Below are positions 5,801 through 12,970 of a stretch of DNA of 16,062 nt, one piece after another. The DNA comes from UBA668 sp966112835 (GTDB lineage Bacteria > Actinomycetota > Acidimicrobiia > Acidimicrobiales > Ilumatobacteraceae), in the NCBI GenBank assembly GCA_966112835.1, contig CBHWEI010000066.1, positions 1 to 16,062 of the forward strand, written 5' to 3'. The translations under genes and the position numbers were made by a program. The notes under the pieces were generated by a model. That model had not been told where the DNA came from. It worked only from the letters and a program-made list of their open reading frames with translations, and searched no databases. Every line of letters begins with the position of its first letter. Within the stretch, counting starts at the first letter, position 1.

Positions 5801-8185
5801 TTAGGCGGGGACGGGGCGGGCGGTGTCGACTCGGTCGTAGAGGGTGCTGCGCTGCTGCAGGCGGCGGCCGAGCGGCGCCACCAGATCGGTGAAGCGCTCC
5901 TCGGTCATGCCCTGGCCGTGCGACGCGCCGGCGGCGCGGGAGATGTTCTCGTCCATCAACGTGCCGCCCAGGTCGTTGCAGCCGGCCTGCAGCAACTGCA
6001 CCGCGCCGGCCTCGCCGATCTTCACCCAACTGAGCTGGATGTTGTCGATGAGCCCGCGGTAGGCGATGCGCGCCACTGCGTGCATGAGCAGGTTCTCGCG
6101 GAACGTCGGACCGCGACGCGACTTGCGCTGCAGGTAGATGGGCGACGCCATGTGCACGAACGGCAGGCCGACGAACTCGGTGAACCCGCCGGTGACCTTC
6201 TGCAGCTCGCGGGTGCGCACCATGTGCTTCGCCCACGACTCGGGGTGCTCGATGGACCCGAACATGATGGTGACGTTCGAGCGCAGCCCCACCTCGTGCG
6301 CGGCCGCGTGACAGTCGAGCCACTCGTCGGTGGTGATCTTGTCGGGGCACAGCACGGCGCGGACGTCGTCGTCCAGGATCTCGGCCGCGGTACCGGGCAG
6401 CGAGGCCAGGCCCGCTTCCTTCAGCCGGCGCAGGTAGGTGGCCAGGTCCTCGCCCAGGCGCTTGGCCCCCTCGGTGACCTCGAGCGCGGTGAAGCCGTGC
6501 ACGTGCATGCCGGGCACGGCGTCCTTCACGGCGCGGGTGACGTCGATGTAGTAGTCGCCGTCGAAGTCGGGGTGGATGCCGCCCTGCAGCGTCACCTCGG
6601 TGGCGCCCATCTCCCACGCCTCGGCGGCGCGCTGGGCGATGTCGTCGAGCGTCAGCAGGTAGGGCGTGCCGCGCAGGTTCAGCGACAGCGGCCCCTTCGA
6701 GAACCCGCAGAACTTGCACTTGAACGTGCACACGTTCGTGTAGTTGATGTTGCGGTTGTGCACCCACGTGATGGCGTCGCCCACAGCGTCGCGGCGCAGT
6801 TGGTCGGCCACCTCGGCGACGGCGACCACTTCGGGGCCGCGCGCCCGGAACAGGGCGACGATCTGGTCGGCGCCCACCTCCAGCCCGGCGAGCACCCCGT
6901 CGAGGACCTCGCGCACCGCACCGCGGACCACGCCGCTGCCGTGCGACGGCGTGGGGATGAGCGTGGGCGGCGGCTGGGTGGCGCCCGAGTACCACTGCGT
7001 GCTGCGGTGGCCGACGAGCACCACCTCGGCACCGTCGAGCACCACGTCGGCCGCGGTGACCTTCTCGGGCCACATCGCGCCCGGGTCGTCGCGGGCCAGG
7101 CACTCGGCGTCGCTGCGGTCCATCACCGGGAAGCGCAGCGCCGGCTGCAGCCAACGCTCCGGTTCCCGCACGAACTCGGGGTAGATGGTCAGCCGCGGCG
7201 CCAGTGCGAAGCCGCGCTCCTCGGTGACCTCGCGCAGGCGGTCGAGCGCCGGCCACGGCCGTTCGGGGTTCACGTGGTCGAGCGTCACCGGCGACACGCC
7301 ACCCCAGTCGTCGATGCCGGCGTCGAGCAGCACGCCGAAGTCGTCGCTCAGGTTCGGCGGCGCCTGCAGGTGGATCTCGGGCGGCAGCAGCAACCGCGCC
7401 GCGGCGATGGACCACAGGAACTCGTCACCGTCGCACGGCGCCTCGTGCTGCATGCCGGTGCCCGGCTTGGGCAGGAAGTTCTGGACGATGATCTCCTGGA
7501 CTTGTCCGTGCTGGAGGTGGGCTGCCCGGATGGCGAGCAGCGCGTCGATGCGGTCCTGCCGGTTCTCGCCCAGCCCCACCAGGATGCCGGTGGTGAACGG
7601 GATGCCCAGCCGGCCGGCCGCCTCCAGCGTGGCCAGGCGCCGGGCCGGCACCTTGTCGGGCGCGCCGCGGTGGCAGGGCAGGTCGTCGCGCAGGGTCTCG
7701 AGCATCATCCCCTGGCTGGGCGACACCTCGGCCAGCAGGCGCAACTCGTCCTCGTAGAGCGCACCGGCGTTGGCGTGGGGCAGCAGGCCGGTCTCGTCGA
7801 GCACCAGCTTCGCCATGGCGTGCAGGTAGTGGACGGTGCTGTCGTAGCCGTGCTCGCGCAGCCAGTCGCGGGCCACGGTGTACCGCTCCTCGGGACGCTC
7901 GCCCAGGGTGAAGAGTGCTTCGTGGCAGCCCTGGCGGGCGCCGCGCCGGGCGATCTGCAGCACCTGCTCGGGTGTCAGGTACGGCGCCACCAGCCGGGCG
8001 GGCGGCTGGGCGAACGTGCAGTAGCCGCACTTGTCGCGGCACAGCATGGTGAGCGGGATGAACACCTTCGGCGAGTAGGTGATGCGGGTGCCGTGGGCGG
8101 CGTCGCGCACCGCACGAGCCCGCGCCATCAGTTCGTCGATCGGCTCGTCGATCGTGGGGGGCTCGATCGCTGCGGTGAGTTCCAT
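5801..8185 (-). CDS. fbiC: FO synthase, fused CofG-CofH (coenzyme F420 biosynthesis)
   Basis: This 794-residue protein is the fused, actinobacterial form of FO synthase. It makes the deazaflavin FO, the chromophore of coenzyme F420, from 5-amino-6-ribitylaminouracil and tyrosine. Two radical SAM modules are visible. The CofG-like half has C49-RDK-C53-GY-C56 and the CofH-like half has C486-TFK-C490-KF-C493, each binding a 4Fe-4S cluster. Conserved stretches such as VQNFLPKPGT (about 234-243) and WVKIGE near the C-terminus agree with the family, and the length is close to the mycobacterial protein. The ATG at 8185 lies 6 nt after a TANNNT box with no ribosome-binding site, suggesting leaderless translation. 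The gene stands alone, divergent from an HxlR regulator. It implies that the organism uses F420-dependent redox enzymes. Confidence 0.98.
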   Translation of the reverse strand: MELTAAIEPPTIDEPIDELMARARAVRDAAHGTRITYSPKVFIPLTMLCRDKCGYCTFAQPPARLVAPYLTPEQVLQIARRGARQGCHEALFTLGERPEERYTVARDWLREHGYDSTVHYLHAMAKLVLDETGLLPHANAGALYEDELRLLAEVSPSQGMMLETLRDDLPCHRGAPDKVPARRLATLEAAGRLGIPFTTGILVGLGENRQDRIDALLAIRAAHLQHGQVQEIIVQNFLPKPGTGMQHEAPCDGDEFLWSIAAARLLLPPEIHLQAPPNLSDDFGVLLDAGIDDWGGVSPVTLDHVNPERPWPALDRLREVTEERGFALAPRLTIYPEFVREPERWLQPALRFPVMDRSDAECLARDDPGAMWPEKVTAADVVLDGAEVVLVGHRSTQWYSGATQPPPTLIPTPSHGSGVVRGAVREVLDGVLAGLEVGADQIVALFRARGPEVVAVAEVADQLRRDAVGDAITWVHNRNINYTNVCTFKCKFCGFSKGPLSLNLRGTPYLLTLDDIAQRAAEAWEMGATEVTLQGGIHPDFDGDYYIDVTRAVKDAVPGMHVHGFTALEVTEGAKRLGEDLATYLRRLKEAGLASLPGTAAEILDDDVRAVLCPDKITTDEWLDCHAAAHEVGLRSNVTIMFGSIEHPESWAKHMVRTRELQKVTGGFTEFVGLPFVHMASPIYLQRKSRRGPTFRENLLMHAVARIAYRGLIDNIQLSWVKIGEAGAVQLLQAGCNDLGGTLMDENISRAAGASHGQGMTEERFTDLVAPLGRRLQQRSTLYDRVDTARPVPA

Positions 8186-8191
8186 TTCAGA

Positions 8192-8197
8192 ACCCTA
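8192..8197 (-). promoter_or_regulatory. Predicted -10 box of leaderless fbiC promoter
   Basis: On the minus strand TAGGGT matches the TANNNT -10 pattern and is followed by 6 bases (TCTGAA) and then the fbiC ATG. This would place the transcription start at or next to the start codon. No purine-rich ribosome-binding site precedes the ATG. The -35 position, about 17-18 bases further up, falls inside the palindrome at 8208-8222; no good TTGACA match is seen there. Confidence 0.5.
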
Positions 8198-8207
8198 TCG
8201 CGTATGA

Positions 8208-8222
8208 GTTCTGTTCCAGAAC
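8208..8222. promoter_or_regulatory. Palindrome in the fbiC promoter (candidate operator)
   Basis: gttctg-ttc-cagaac is a perfect 6-3-6 inverted repeat covering the expected -35 position of fbiC. A further half-site cagaac occurs at 8188-8193, overlapping the edge of the -10 box. The HxlR-type regulator encoded divergently is the natural candidate binder, since such regulators bind inverted repeats as dimers, but this is inference from position. Confidence 0.45.
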
Positions 8223-8247
8223 CCAGCGCCGACGGACACGCCCGGGT

Positions 8248-8266
8248 GTCACCCAGGACGGGTGAC
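8248..8266. promoter_or_regulatory. Second palindrome, in the promoter of the HxlR-glmU-like transcript
   Basis: gtcaccc-aggac-gggtgac is a perfect 7-5-7 inverted repeat, with a third element gggt directly before it (8244-8247). It overlaps the expected -35 position for a plus-strand -10 box, TACAGT at 8278-8283. A strong ribosome-binding site, ggagg at 8285-8289, follows just before the ATG at 8293. This arrangement suits autoregulation of the HxlR gene. The sequence differs from the palindrome at 8208-8222, so the two may bind different proteins. Confidence 0.45.
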
Positions 8267-8292
8267 GCGGCCGGGGGTACAGTCGGAGGACG

Positions 8293-8766
8293 ATGACCGC
8301 ACAGCAGGCACGGGTGCCCAAGCCCGAGGCGACCACGCTGGAGCGCACGCTCGCGCTCGTGGGCGACCGGTGGAGCATCCTCATCATCCGCGCCGCACTG
8401 CGCGGCGTGCGCCGCTTCGACGACTACCAGGCCGACCTGGGCATCGCCCGACCCATCCTCACCGGCCGCCTGCAGCGCCTGGTCGACGGGGGCGTCATGG
8501 CCAAGGAGCAGTACCAGGAGCACCCGCCGCGGTACGAGTACAAGCTCACCCCGTCGGGCGTGGCCCTCTCCCCCGCGCTCGTGGCGCTCATCCGCTGGGG
8601 CGAGCACCATCTGGACGACGGCACCGAGCAGGGCCGCGGCGACGTCGCGCTGGTCCACGCCCCGTGCGGCACGGAACTGGAGCAGGCGTTCTGGTGCCGG
8701 CACTGCGCCACCACGTTCCAACCGACGGCCATCCGCGCGTCACCACGCGCTAGAACGTCGTCATGA
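8293..8766 (+). CDS. HxlR-family transcriptional regulator with C-terminal zinc-ribbon motif
   Basis: This 157-residue protein has a winged-helix domain of the HxlR/MarR-like type at about residues 14-103, including the family pattern LVGDRWSILIIRAALRGVRRF and a wing near PPRYEYKLTPSG. After it comes H122-x-x-C125 and then C135-x-x-C138, a likely zinc site seen in some actinobacterial HxlR proteins; the cysteines could also sense oxidants or aldehydes. The start is supported by GGAGG at 8285-8289. Its stop overlaps the start of the GlmU-like gene by 4 bp (ATGA), so the two are probably translated together. It faces fbiC across a promoter region with two palindromes, so it may control itself, the cell-wall/PRPP operon and fbiC (inference). 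The ligand is unknown. Confidence 0.9.
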   Translation: MTAQQARVPKPEATTLERTLALVGDRWSILIIRAALRGVRRFDDYQADLGIARPILTGRLQRLVDGGVMAKEQYQEHPPRYEYKLTPSGVALSPALVALIRWGEHHLDDGTEQGRGDVALVHAPCGTELEQAFWCRHCATTFQPTAIRASPRARTSS

Positions 8767-9860
8767 GTGTCTCTGCCATCGTGCTCGCCGCCGGCGAGGG
8801 CTCGCGCATGCGGTCCTCGCGCCCGAAGCCGCTGCACCTCATCTGCGGCCGCGCCATGGTCATGCACGTCATCCACTCGCTCGAGAGCCTGGCCCCCGAC
8901 CGCACCGTCGTGGTGGTGGGCCACGGGGCCGAACGGGTCACCAAGAAGGTGCAGGAGCAGGCGCCGCACTGGGCCCACGTCACGTTCGTCGAGCAGACCG
9001 TGCAGCGCGGCACCGGCGACGCGGCCATGGTGGGCCTCGGCGCGTTCCCCGGCGACGACCTGGACGACACGTCCACGGTGGTGGTGCTGCCCGGCGACAC
9101 ACCGCTGCTGCAGCCGGCCTCGCTCGACGCCCTGGTCGCGGCGCACAACGCCAACCAGTACGCGGCCACGCTCATCACCAGCGTGCTCGACGACCCCACC
9201 GGCTACGGCCGGGTCATCCGCCAGCCCTCGAAGGACGGCAACGGCCGCGTGCTGCGCATCGTCGAGCAGCGTGACGCCAACGACGAGGAACGGGCCGTGC
9301 GCGAGGTGTGCACGTCGATGTACGCGTTCCGTCGCGACCTGCTCGGCCCGGCGTTGCGCCACCTCAGCCCCGACAACGCCCAGGGCGAGTACTACCTCAC
9401 CGACGTCATCGGCTCGCTGGCGGCAATGGGCCACCGCATCGGCTGCGTGCAGATCCCCGAGGCCGAGACCCAGGGCGTGAACGACCGCTGGCAGCTGGCC
9501 ATGGCCGAACGCGAGCTGCGCGCCCGCACCAACCGCCACTGGCTGCTGAACGGCGTCACCATGCTCGACCCGCGCCAGACGTTCGTCGACGTCACCGTCC
9601 AACTGGGCCGCGACGTCACCCTGTACCCGGGCACCATCCTGCAGGGCGACACCGTGGTGGGCGACGGCTGCGAGATCGGCCCCGACACCCGCCTGGTCGA
9701 CGCGACCGTGGGTGACGGTGCCTTCGTCGAGCACACGGTGGGCCGCGATTGCGAGGTCGGGGCCGACGCGAAGGTGGGTCCGTACGCATTTCTGCCGCCC
9801 GGCAGCAGCGTGCATTCCGGCGCGGTGACCGGCGCCTTCTACACTGCCCCTGCAGACTGA
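8763..9860 (+). CDS. GlmU-like nucleotidyltransferase without acetyltransferase domain
   Basis: This 365-residue protein has the GlmU uridylyltransferase domain: LAAGEGSRM with K22 in PKPLH, QRGTGDA, the metal-binding D112 in LPGDTPLL, GYGRVI at about 147-152, E168 in IVEQRDA and N240 in QGVNDRWQL. It should join UTP to a sugar 1-phosphate, normally GlcNAc-1-P, to give the UDP-sugar for peptidoglycan. Only the first coils of the left-handed beta helix follow, ending shortly after GPYAFLPPGS; normal GlmU continues to about 450-495 residues with the acetyltransferase site. The arginine of the usual RLRPG is also absent (FLPPG). At the position of the GlcNAc-contacting asparagine (usually E-x-N) it has C183 (EVCTSMY). 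prs begins 24 bp later, so no lost remainder lies nearby. Position before prs supports GlmU ancestry; substrate and the missing acetyl transfer are open questions. Confidence 0.9.
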   Translation: MSVSAIVLAAGEGSRMRSSRPKPLHLICGRAMVMHVIHSLESLAPDRTVVVVGHGAERVTKKVQEQAPHWAHVTFVEQTVQRGTGDAAMVGLGAFPGDDLDDTSTVVVLPGDTPLLQPASLDALVAAHNANQYAATLITSVLDDPTGYGRVIRQPSKDGNGRVLRIVEQRDANDEERAVREVCTSMYAFRRDLLGPALRHLSPDNAQGEYYLTDVIGSLAAMGHRIGCVQIPEAETQGVNDRWQLAMAERELRARTNRHWLLNGVTMLDPRQTFVDVTVQLGRDVTLYPGTILQGDTVVGDGCEIGPDTRLVDATVGDGAFVEHTVGRDCEVGADAKVGPYAFLPPGSSVHSGAVTGAFYTAPAD

Positions 9861-9884
9861 CGGCACGAGCCACCCGGGAGAGCA

Positions 9885-10874
9885 ATGGAGAAGGTCACCA
9901 CCAAGCGGATGTCGCTCTACTCGGGGCGCACGCATCCGGCGCTGGCGGAAGAGGTGGCCCAGCACCTGGGTACCGACCTGGGCAATCCCGGGCTCGTCCA
10001 GTTCGCCAACGGCGAGATCCGCTGCCGCTTCGGCGAGAGCATCCGCGGCTCCGACGTGTTCATCATGCAGACGCACTGCGGGCACGAGGGCCGGAGCATC
10101 AACGACTCCATCATGGAGCAGCTCATCATGATTGACGCCGCCTACCGCGCGTCGGCCAAGCGCATCACCGCCGTCTGCCCGTTCTACGGCTACGCCCGCC
10201 AGGACCGCAAGGCCGAGGGCCGCGAGCCCATCACCGCCCGCATGGTGGCCGACCTGTTCAAGGCCGCCGGCGCCAAGCGAATGGTCAGCATCGACCTGCA
10301 CAGCGGCCAGATCCAGGGCTTCTTCGAGGGCCCCGTCGACCACCTCACGGCCATGCCGGTGCTCGAGAACTTCGTCCGCCAGAACGCCAAGTCGCCGGTC
10401 ATCGTGGCCCCCGACGCAGGCCGCATCAAGGTGGCCGAGCGCATGGCCTCGCACCTCAGCGACATCGGCAGCGACCTGGCCTTCATCTACAAGCGTCGCC
10501 CGAAGGGCACCACCAACGTGGCCGAAGCCAAGGAAGTGATGGGCGACGTCGACGGGCGCCTGTGCATCCTGAACGACGACATGATCGACTCGGGCGGCAC
10601 CATCGTGTCGGCCGCCGAGGTGCTCATGGCCCGTGGCGCCACCGAGGTGTGGGCCATGGCCACGCACGCCGTGCTCAGCGGCCCGGCCATCGACCGCCTG
10701 AAGAACTCGGTCATCACCAAGGTGGTGCTCACCAACACCCTGCCGCTGCCGCCCGAGAAGCAGATCGACAAGATCCAGGTCCTGTCCATCGCCCCGCTCA
10801 TCGCCGACGCCCTGAACGCCGTGTTCGACGATTCCAGCGTCAGCGAGATCTTCGGCGGCGAGAACCAGGCCTGA
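9885..10874 (+). CDS. prs: Ribose-phosphate pyrophosphokinase (PRPP synthetase)
   Basis: This 329-residue enzyme makes PRPP from ribose 5-phosphate and ATP in the cytoplasm, feeding purine, pyrimidine, histidine, tryptophan and NAD synthesis. Visible family features are FANGEI (ATP site, about 40-45), YGYARQDRK (101-109) with the ATP-contacting R-Q pair, SIDLHSGQIQGFF (135-147) with the metal-binding histidine H139, PDAGR (176-180), the flexible-loop KRRPKG (203-208) and the PRPP loop DDMIDSGGTI (231-240). Length is normal for a class I enzyme. The ATG at 9885 follows ggag within the sequence gggagagca; a second in-frame ATG at 9909 is less likely. It lies 24 bp behind the GlmU-like gene, the classic glmU-prs pair, and probably shares its transcript. 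Confidence 0.98.
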   Translation: MEKVTTKRMSLYSGRTHPALAEEVAQHLGTDLGNPGLVQFANGEIRCRFGESIRGSDVFIMQTHCGHEGRSINDSIMEQLIMIDAAYRASAKRITAVCPFYGYARQDRKAEGREPITARMVADLFKAAGAKRMVSIDLHSGQIQGFFEGPVDHLTAMPVLENFVRQNAKSPVIVAPDAGRIKVAERMASHLSDIGSDLAFIYKRRPKGTTNVAEAKEVMGDVDGRLCILNDDMIDSGGTIVSAAEVLMARGATEVWAMATHAVLSGPAIDRLKNSVITKVVLTNTLPLPPEKQIDKIQVLSIAPLIADALNAVFDDSSVSEIFGGENQA

Positions 10875-10972
10875 CCGTTTCGATGGTCGGGACTGGGCTC
10901 CGCTTCGCTTCGCCTGCTCCCTCCGGACGGTTCCTCGGCTCTCTACGTTTTGCCGTTGCGCTCCGGCCGGTA

Positions 10973-10978
10973 GGCTGC
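10973..10978 (+). promoter_or_regulatory. Possible -10 box for rplY-pth
   Basis: TAGGCT fits TANNNT and lies in the 141-bp gap (10875-11015) between prs and rplY. A weak -35-like TTGCCG at 10952-10957 is 15 bases upstream, a short spacing. A clear ribosome-binding site gaggg (11005-11009) sits 6 bases before the rplY ATG. The gap otherwise shows only short repeats such as cgcttcgcttcgc and no convincing terminator hairpin, so read-through from prs is also possible. Confidence 0.35.
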
Positions 10979-11015
10979 CACGTCGTCGTTTTCACGCCTT
11001 GATCGAGGGTTCGTC

Positions 11016-11639
11016 ATGTCCACCAAGCTCGCCGCCCAGTCCCGCACCGCCACCGGCTCGGCCGCTTCTCGCCGCATGCGCGCCGAGGGCCACATCCCCG
11101 GCGTCGTCTACGGCCTGGGCATGGAGCCCATCAGCGTCTCGGTCGAGCGCCGTGACCTGCGTCTGGCCCTCAGTGGCGCCGCCGGTGTGAACACCGTGCT
11201 GTCGCTCGAGGTCGGCGGGAAGACCTACCCGGCCGTCGTGAAGGAACTGCAGCGCCACCCCATCAAGCGCACGGTGTCGCACATCGACTTCCTCACGGTC
11301 AACATGAACGAGGAGCTCACGGTGCACGTGCCGCTGCGCCTCGAGGGCGAGGCCAAGGCCGTCGCCGCCGAGGGTGGCCTGGTCGACCCGGCCGTCGACA
11401 GCATCGAAGTGAGCTGCACCCCGGGCAACATCCCCGACGAGTTCGTGATCGACATCACCGACATGCAGCCGCACGACATCATCCGTCTCGCCGACGTGCC
11501 GATGCCGAAGGGCGTCACCGCCACCGGCGACCCCGACATGCCGGTCGTCACCATCCTCATCACGGCCGCCGCCACGGCTGCCGCCGACGAGGGTGAGGCT
11601 GCCGCCGAGGGCGACGCAGCCGCCGACGCCGCCGAGTGA
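11016..11639 (+). CDS. rplY: 50S ribosomal protein bL25, long Ctc form
   Basis: This 207-residue protein is the two-domain (Ctc/TL5) form of bL25, which binds 5S rRNA in the large ribosomal subunit and is linked to stress tolerance in Bacillus. The N-terminal L25 domain (about 1-95) includes RRMRAEGHIPGVVYG and HPIKRTVSHIDFL; the C-terminal domain (about 100-185) includes EGEAKAVAAEGGLVD and VSCTPGNIPDEFVIDI. The last 20 or so residues are an alanine- and acid-rich tail with no family pattern. The start is fixed by gaggg 6 bases upstream of the ATG. Its place after prs and 8 bp before pth is conserved in many Gram-positive bacteria. Confidence 0.97.
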   Translation: MSTKLAAQSRTATGSAASRRMRAEGHIPGVVYGLGMEPISVSVERRDLRLALSGAAGVNTVLSLEVGGKTYPAVVKELQRHPIKRTVSHIDFLTVNMNEELTVHVPLRLEGEAKAVAAEGGLVDPAVDSIEVSCTPGNIPDEFVIDITDMQPHDIIRLADVPMPKGVTATGDPDMPVVTILITAAATAAADEGEAAAEGDAAADAAE

Positions 11640-11647
11640 ACTGACGC

Positions 11648-12223
11648 GTGATCGACGCGCTGGTCGTCGGCCTGGGCAATCCGGGACGCGAGTACACGCG
11701 CACGCGCCACAACGTGGGTGAAGAGGTCGTCGGCCTGCTGGCCGAACGGCTGGGCGAGAAGCTGAAGGTGGGCCGCGACAAGGCGGCCGTGGCCGAGGCG
11801 CGCCTGGGCACGAAGCGCATCGTGCTCGCGTTCCCCACCACCTACATGAACCTCAGCGGCGAGGCCGTCGGCGCCCTGTGGCGCCGGCACAAGCTCACCG
11901 ACCCGGGCCAGCTCGTCGTGGTGCACGACGAGCTCGACCTTCCGCCCGGCACCATGCGGATGAAGGTGGGCGGCGGCCTGGCCGGCAACAACGGCCTGCG
12001 CAGCATCACCCAGCACCTGCACACGCAGGACTACGTACGGGTGCGCATCGGCATCGGCAAGCCGCCCAGCAAGGAGCACGGTGCCAACCACGTGCTCAGC
12101 CGCATCCCCAAGGCCGAGCGCGAACTGCTCGACGTGGCCATCCAGCGTGCGGCCGACGCGGTCGAGGCCATCGTGGTCGACGGCGCCGACGCGGCGATGG
12201 CCCGCTTCAACGGCCTCTCGTAG
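11648..12223 (+). CDS. pth: Peptidyl-tRNA hydrolase
   Basis: This 191-residue cytoplasmic enzyme recycles peptidyl-tRNAs that drop off ribosomes by cleaving the peptide-tRNA ester. It shows GLGNPG with N11, TRHNVG with the catalytic H21, PTTYMNLSG with N68, and HDELDLPPG with D94. The conserved GGxxGHNGL segment reads GGLAGNNGL here, so the histidine matching E. coli H113 is N114; the following N115 is kept. The GTG start at 11648 places GLGNPG at the usual distance from the N-terminus; it is 8 bp after the rplY stop with no strong ribosome-binding site, so translational coupling is likely. The length is typical. A hairpin follows at once after the stop. Confidence 0.97.
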   Translation: MIDALVVGLGNPGREYTRTRHNVGEEVVGLLAERLGEKLKVGRDKAAVAEARLGTKRIVLAFPTTYMNLSGEAVGALWRRHKLTDPGQLVVVHDELDLPPGTMRMKVGGGLAGNNGLRSITQHLHTQDYVRVRIGIGKPPSKEHGANHVLSRIPKAERELLDVAIQRAADAVEAIVVDGADAAMARFNGLS

Positions 12224-12226
12224 GTC

Positions 12227-12244
12227 CCTGACCGCGAGGTCAGG
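12227..12244. terminator. Compact hairpin between convergent pth and lipoprotein genes
   Basis: cctgacc-gcga-ggtcagg forms a perfect 7-bp stem closed on the plus strand by GCGA, a GNRA-type stable loop. It begins 3 bases after the pth stop, and its right arm contains the stop codon of the convergent lipoprotein gene (12240-12242). It could terminate both transcripts. There is no T-run on either side, so it is not a textbook intrinsic terminator. Confidence 0.6.
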
Positions 12245-12863
12245 ACTGACGCTTCGCCTCGATGGTGACGGTGCCACTGGGGAACGGGGTGGTCATGGTC
12301 ATCGTGTCGCCCTGGCACGACGTGACCGTGTAGGTGCCGGTGGTCTCGCCGTTCAGCATGCGGTTGTCGTTCAACTGCTGCAGCGTCTCGTCGAACACGG
12401 GTGGCACGGTGCTGCCCAGGGTGATCTCGACCGTGGCCTTCACCGTAGTGAGGTCGGCGAACGTGCCCGACACACCGCCCGAGGCATCCGCCTCCCACGA
12501 GCCCTTGCCCACACCCGAGTAGCGGGTGGACAGCGTGCCCTGCTCGCCGGCCTTCGTGAACGAGGCGGTGGTGGGGTTCATGGGCCCGAAGTCGATCTGG
12601 AACACGCCGTCGGCGCCGAACTGGATGGCCATGCCGTCGCCACCGCCCACGGGCGTGACGTCGAGTGCGGCTTGGCCCGGCGCGTCCATCGAGGTCGACG
12701 TCCAGTTGCCGATGACGCACTGGCGCAGCGCGTCGTTGCCGGCGGTGGAGCCGGTGGCGGTGGTGTCGCCGCCCTCGCCGCCGCCGTCGCTGGAGCAGGA
12801 CGTCGAGACCAGCAGCAGGCCGAGGATGAGCGGTGCGATCTTCGTCGACACGTTCGTGCGCAT
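12240..12863 (-). CDS. Putative secreted lipoprotein with lipocalin-like features
   Basis: This 207-residue protein begins with a lipoprotein signal: positively charged MRTNVSTK, a hydrophobic stretch about 9-20 (IAPLILGLLLVS), and a lipobox ending STSC with C23 as the lipidated cysteine. A Gly/Thr-rich linker follows (about 24-44). The mature part is predicted mostly beta and starts C49-VIGNW, ending with TVTSC183QGDTM; the cysteine, GxW and CxGD pattern recalls small lipocalin-like lipid- or ligand-binding barrels, with C49 and C183 possibly disulfide-bonded (inference). I place the start at ATG 12863, which gives a clean signal; ATGs upstream in the same frame (12902, 12989) would put an untypical charged leader before it. 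The gene is convergent to pth and divergent from the c-di-GMP gene. Function is unknown. Confidence 0.82.
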   Translation of the reverse strand: MRTNVSTKIAPLILGLLLVSTSCSSDGGGEGGDTTATGSTAGNDALRQCVIGNWTSTSMDAPGQAALDVTPVGGGDGMAIQFGADGVFQIDFGPMNPTTASFTKAGEQGTLSTRYSGVGKGSWEADASGGVSGTFADLTTVKATVEITLGSTVPPVFDETLQQLNDNRMLNGETTGTYTVTSCQGDTMTMTTPFPSGTVTIEAKRQS

Positions 12864-12913
12864 CGGGCCATGCTGCCACCGCGATGCCCCCGATCGCCAC
12901 ATTGCCCGATTCA

Positions 12914-12930
12914 AGCGCCGGCTCGGCGCT
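12914..12930. promoter_or_regulatory. Palindrome between divergent lipoprotein and c-di-GMP genes
   Basis: agcgccg-gct-cggcgct is a perfect 7-3-7 inverted repeat in the 107-bp divergent gap (12864-12970). Its central place suggests an operator for one or both genes. In such GC-rich DNA a GC-only arm can arise by chance, and no clear -10 or -35 boxes frame it, so confidence is low. Confidence 0.3.
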
Positions 12931-12970
12931 GCCGATACGAACTCTTGACTCTTCACGACAGGGAGCTTCG

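Noticed and set aside
8188..8222. SOS (LexA) box in the fbiC promoter region
   Set aside because: The repeats are oriented GTTC...GAAC, whereas the actinobacterial LexA site is GAAC-N4-GTTC.
5582..8296. A 904-codon open frame on the plus strand opposite fbiC
   Set aside because: It is antisense to a well-supported FO synthase, is rich in His, Arg, Gln and Val-Gly in low-complexity runs, and has no recognisable domain. Such frames are common opposite GC-rich genes with few stop codons.
8424..10667. A 747-codon open frame on the minus strand opposite the HxlR, GlmU-like and prs genes
   Set aside because: It runs antisense across three supported genes and their junctions, and its composition is that of a shadow frame.
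10875..11015. Riboswitch, leader or terminator in the prs-rplY gap
   Set aside because: I found only short cgctt-type repeats and a weak promoter; no conserved leader motif or stable hairpin could be supported.
12833..12970. N-terminal extension of the GGDEF-EAL protein, overlapping the divergent lipoprotein
   Set aside because: A good ribosome-binding site precedes the GTG at 12971, while the extension has none and would run through the divergent control region.
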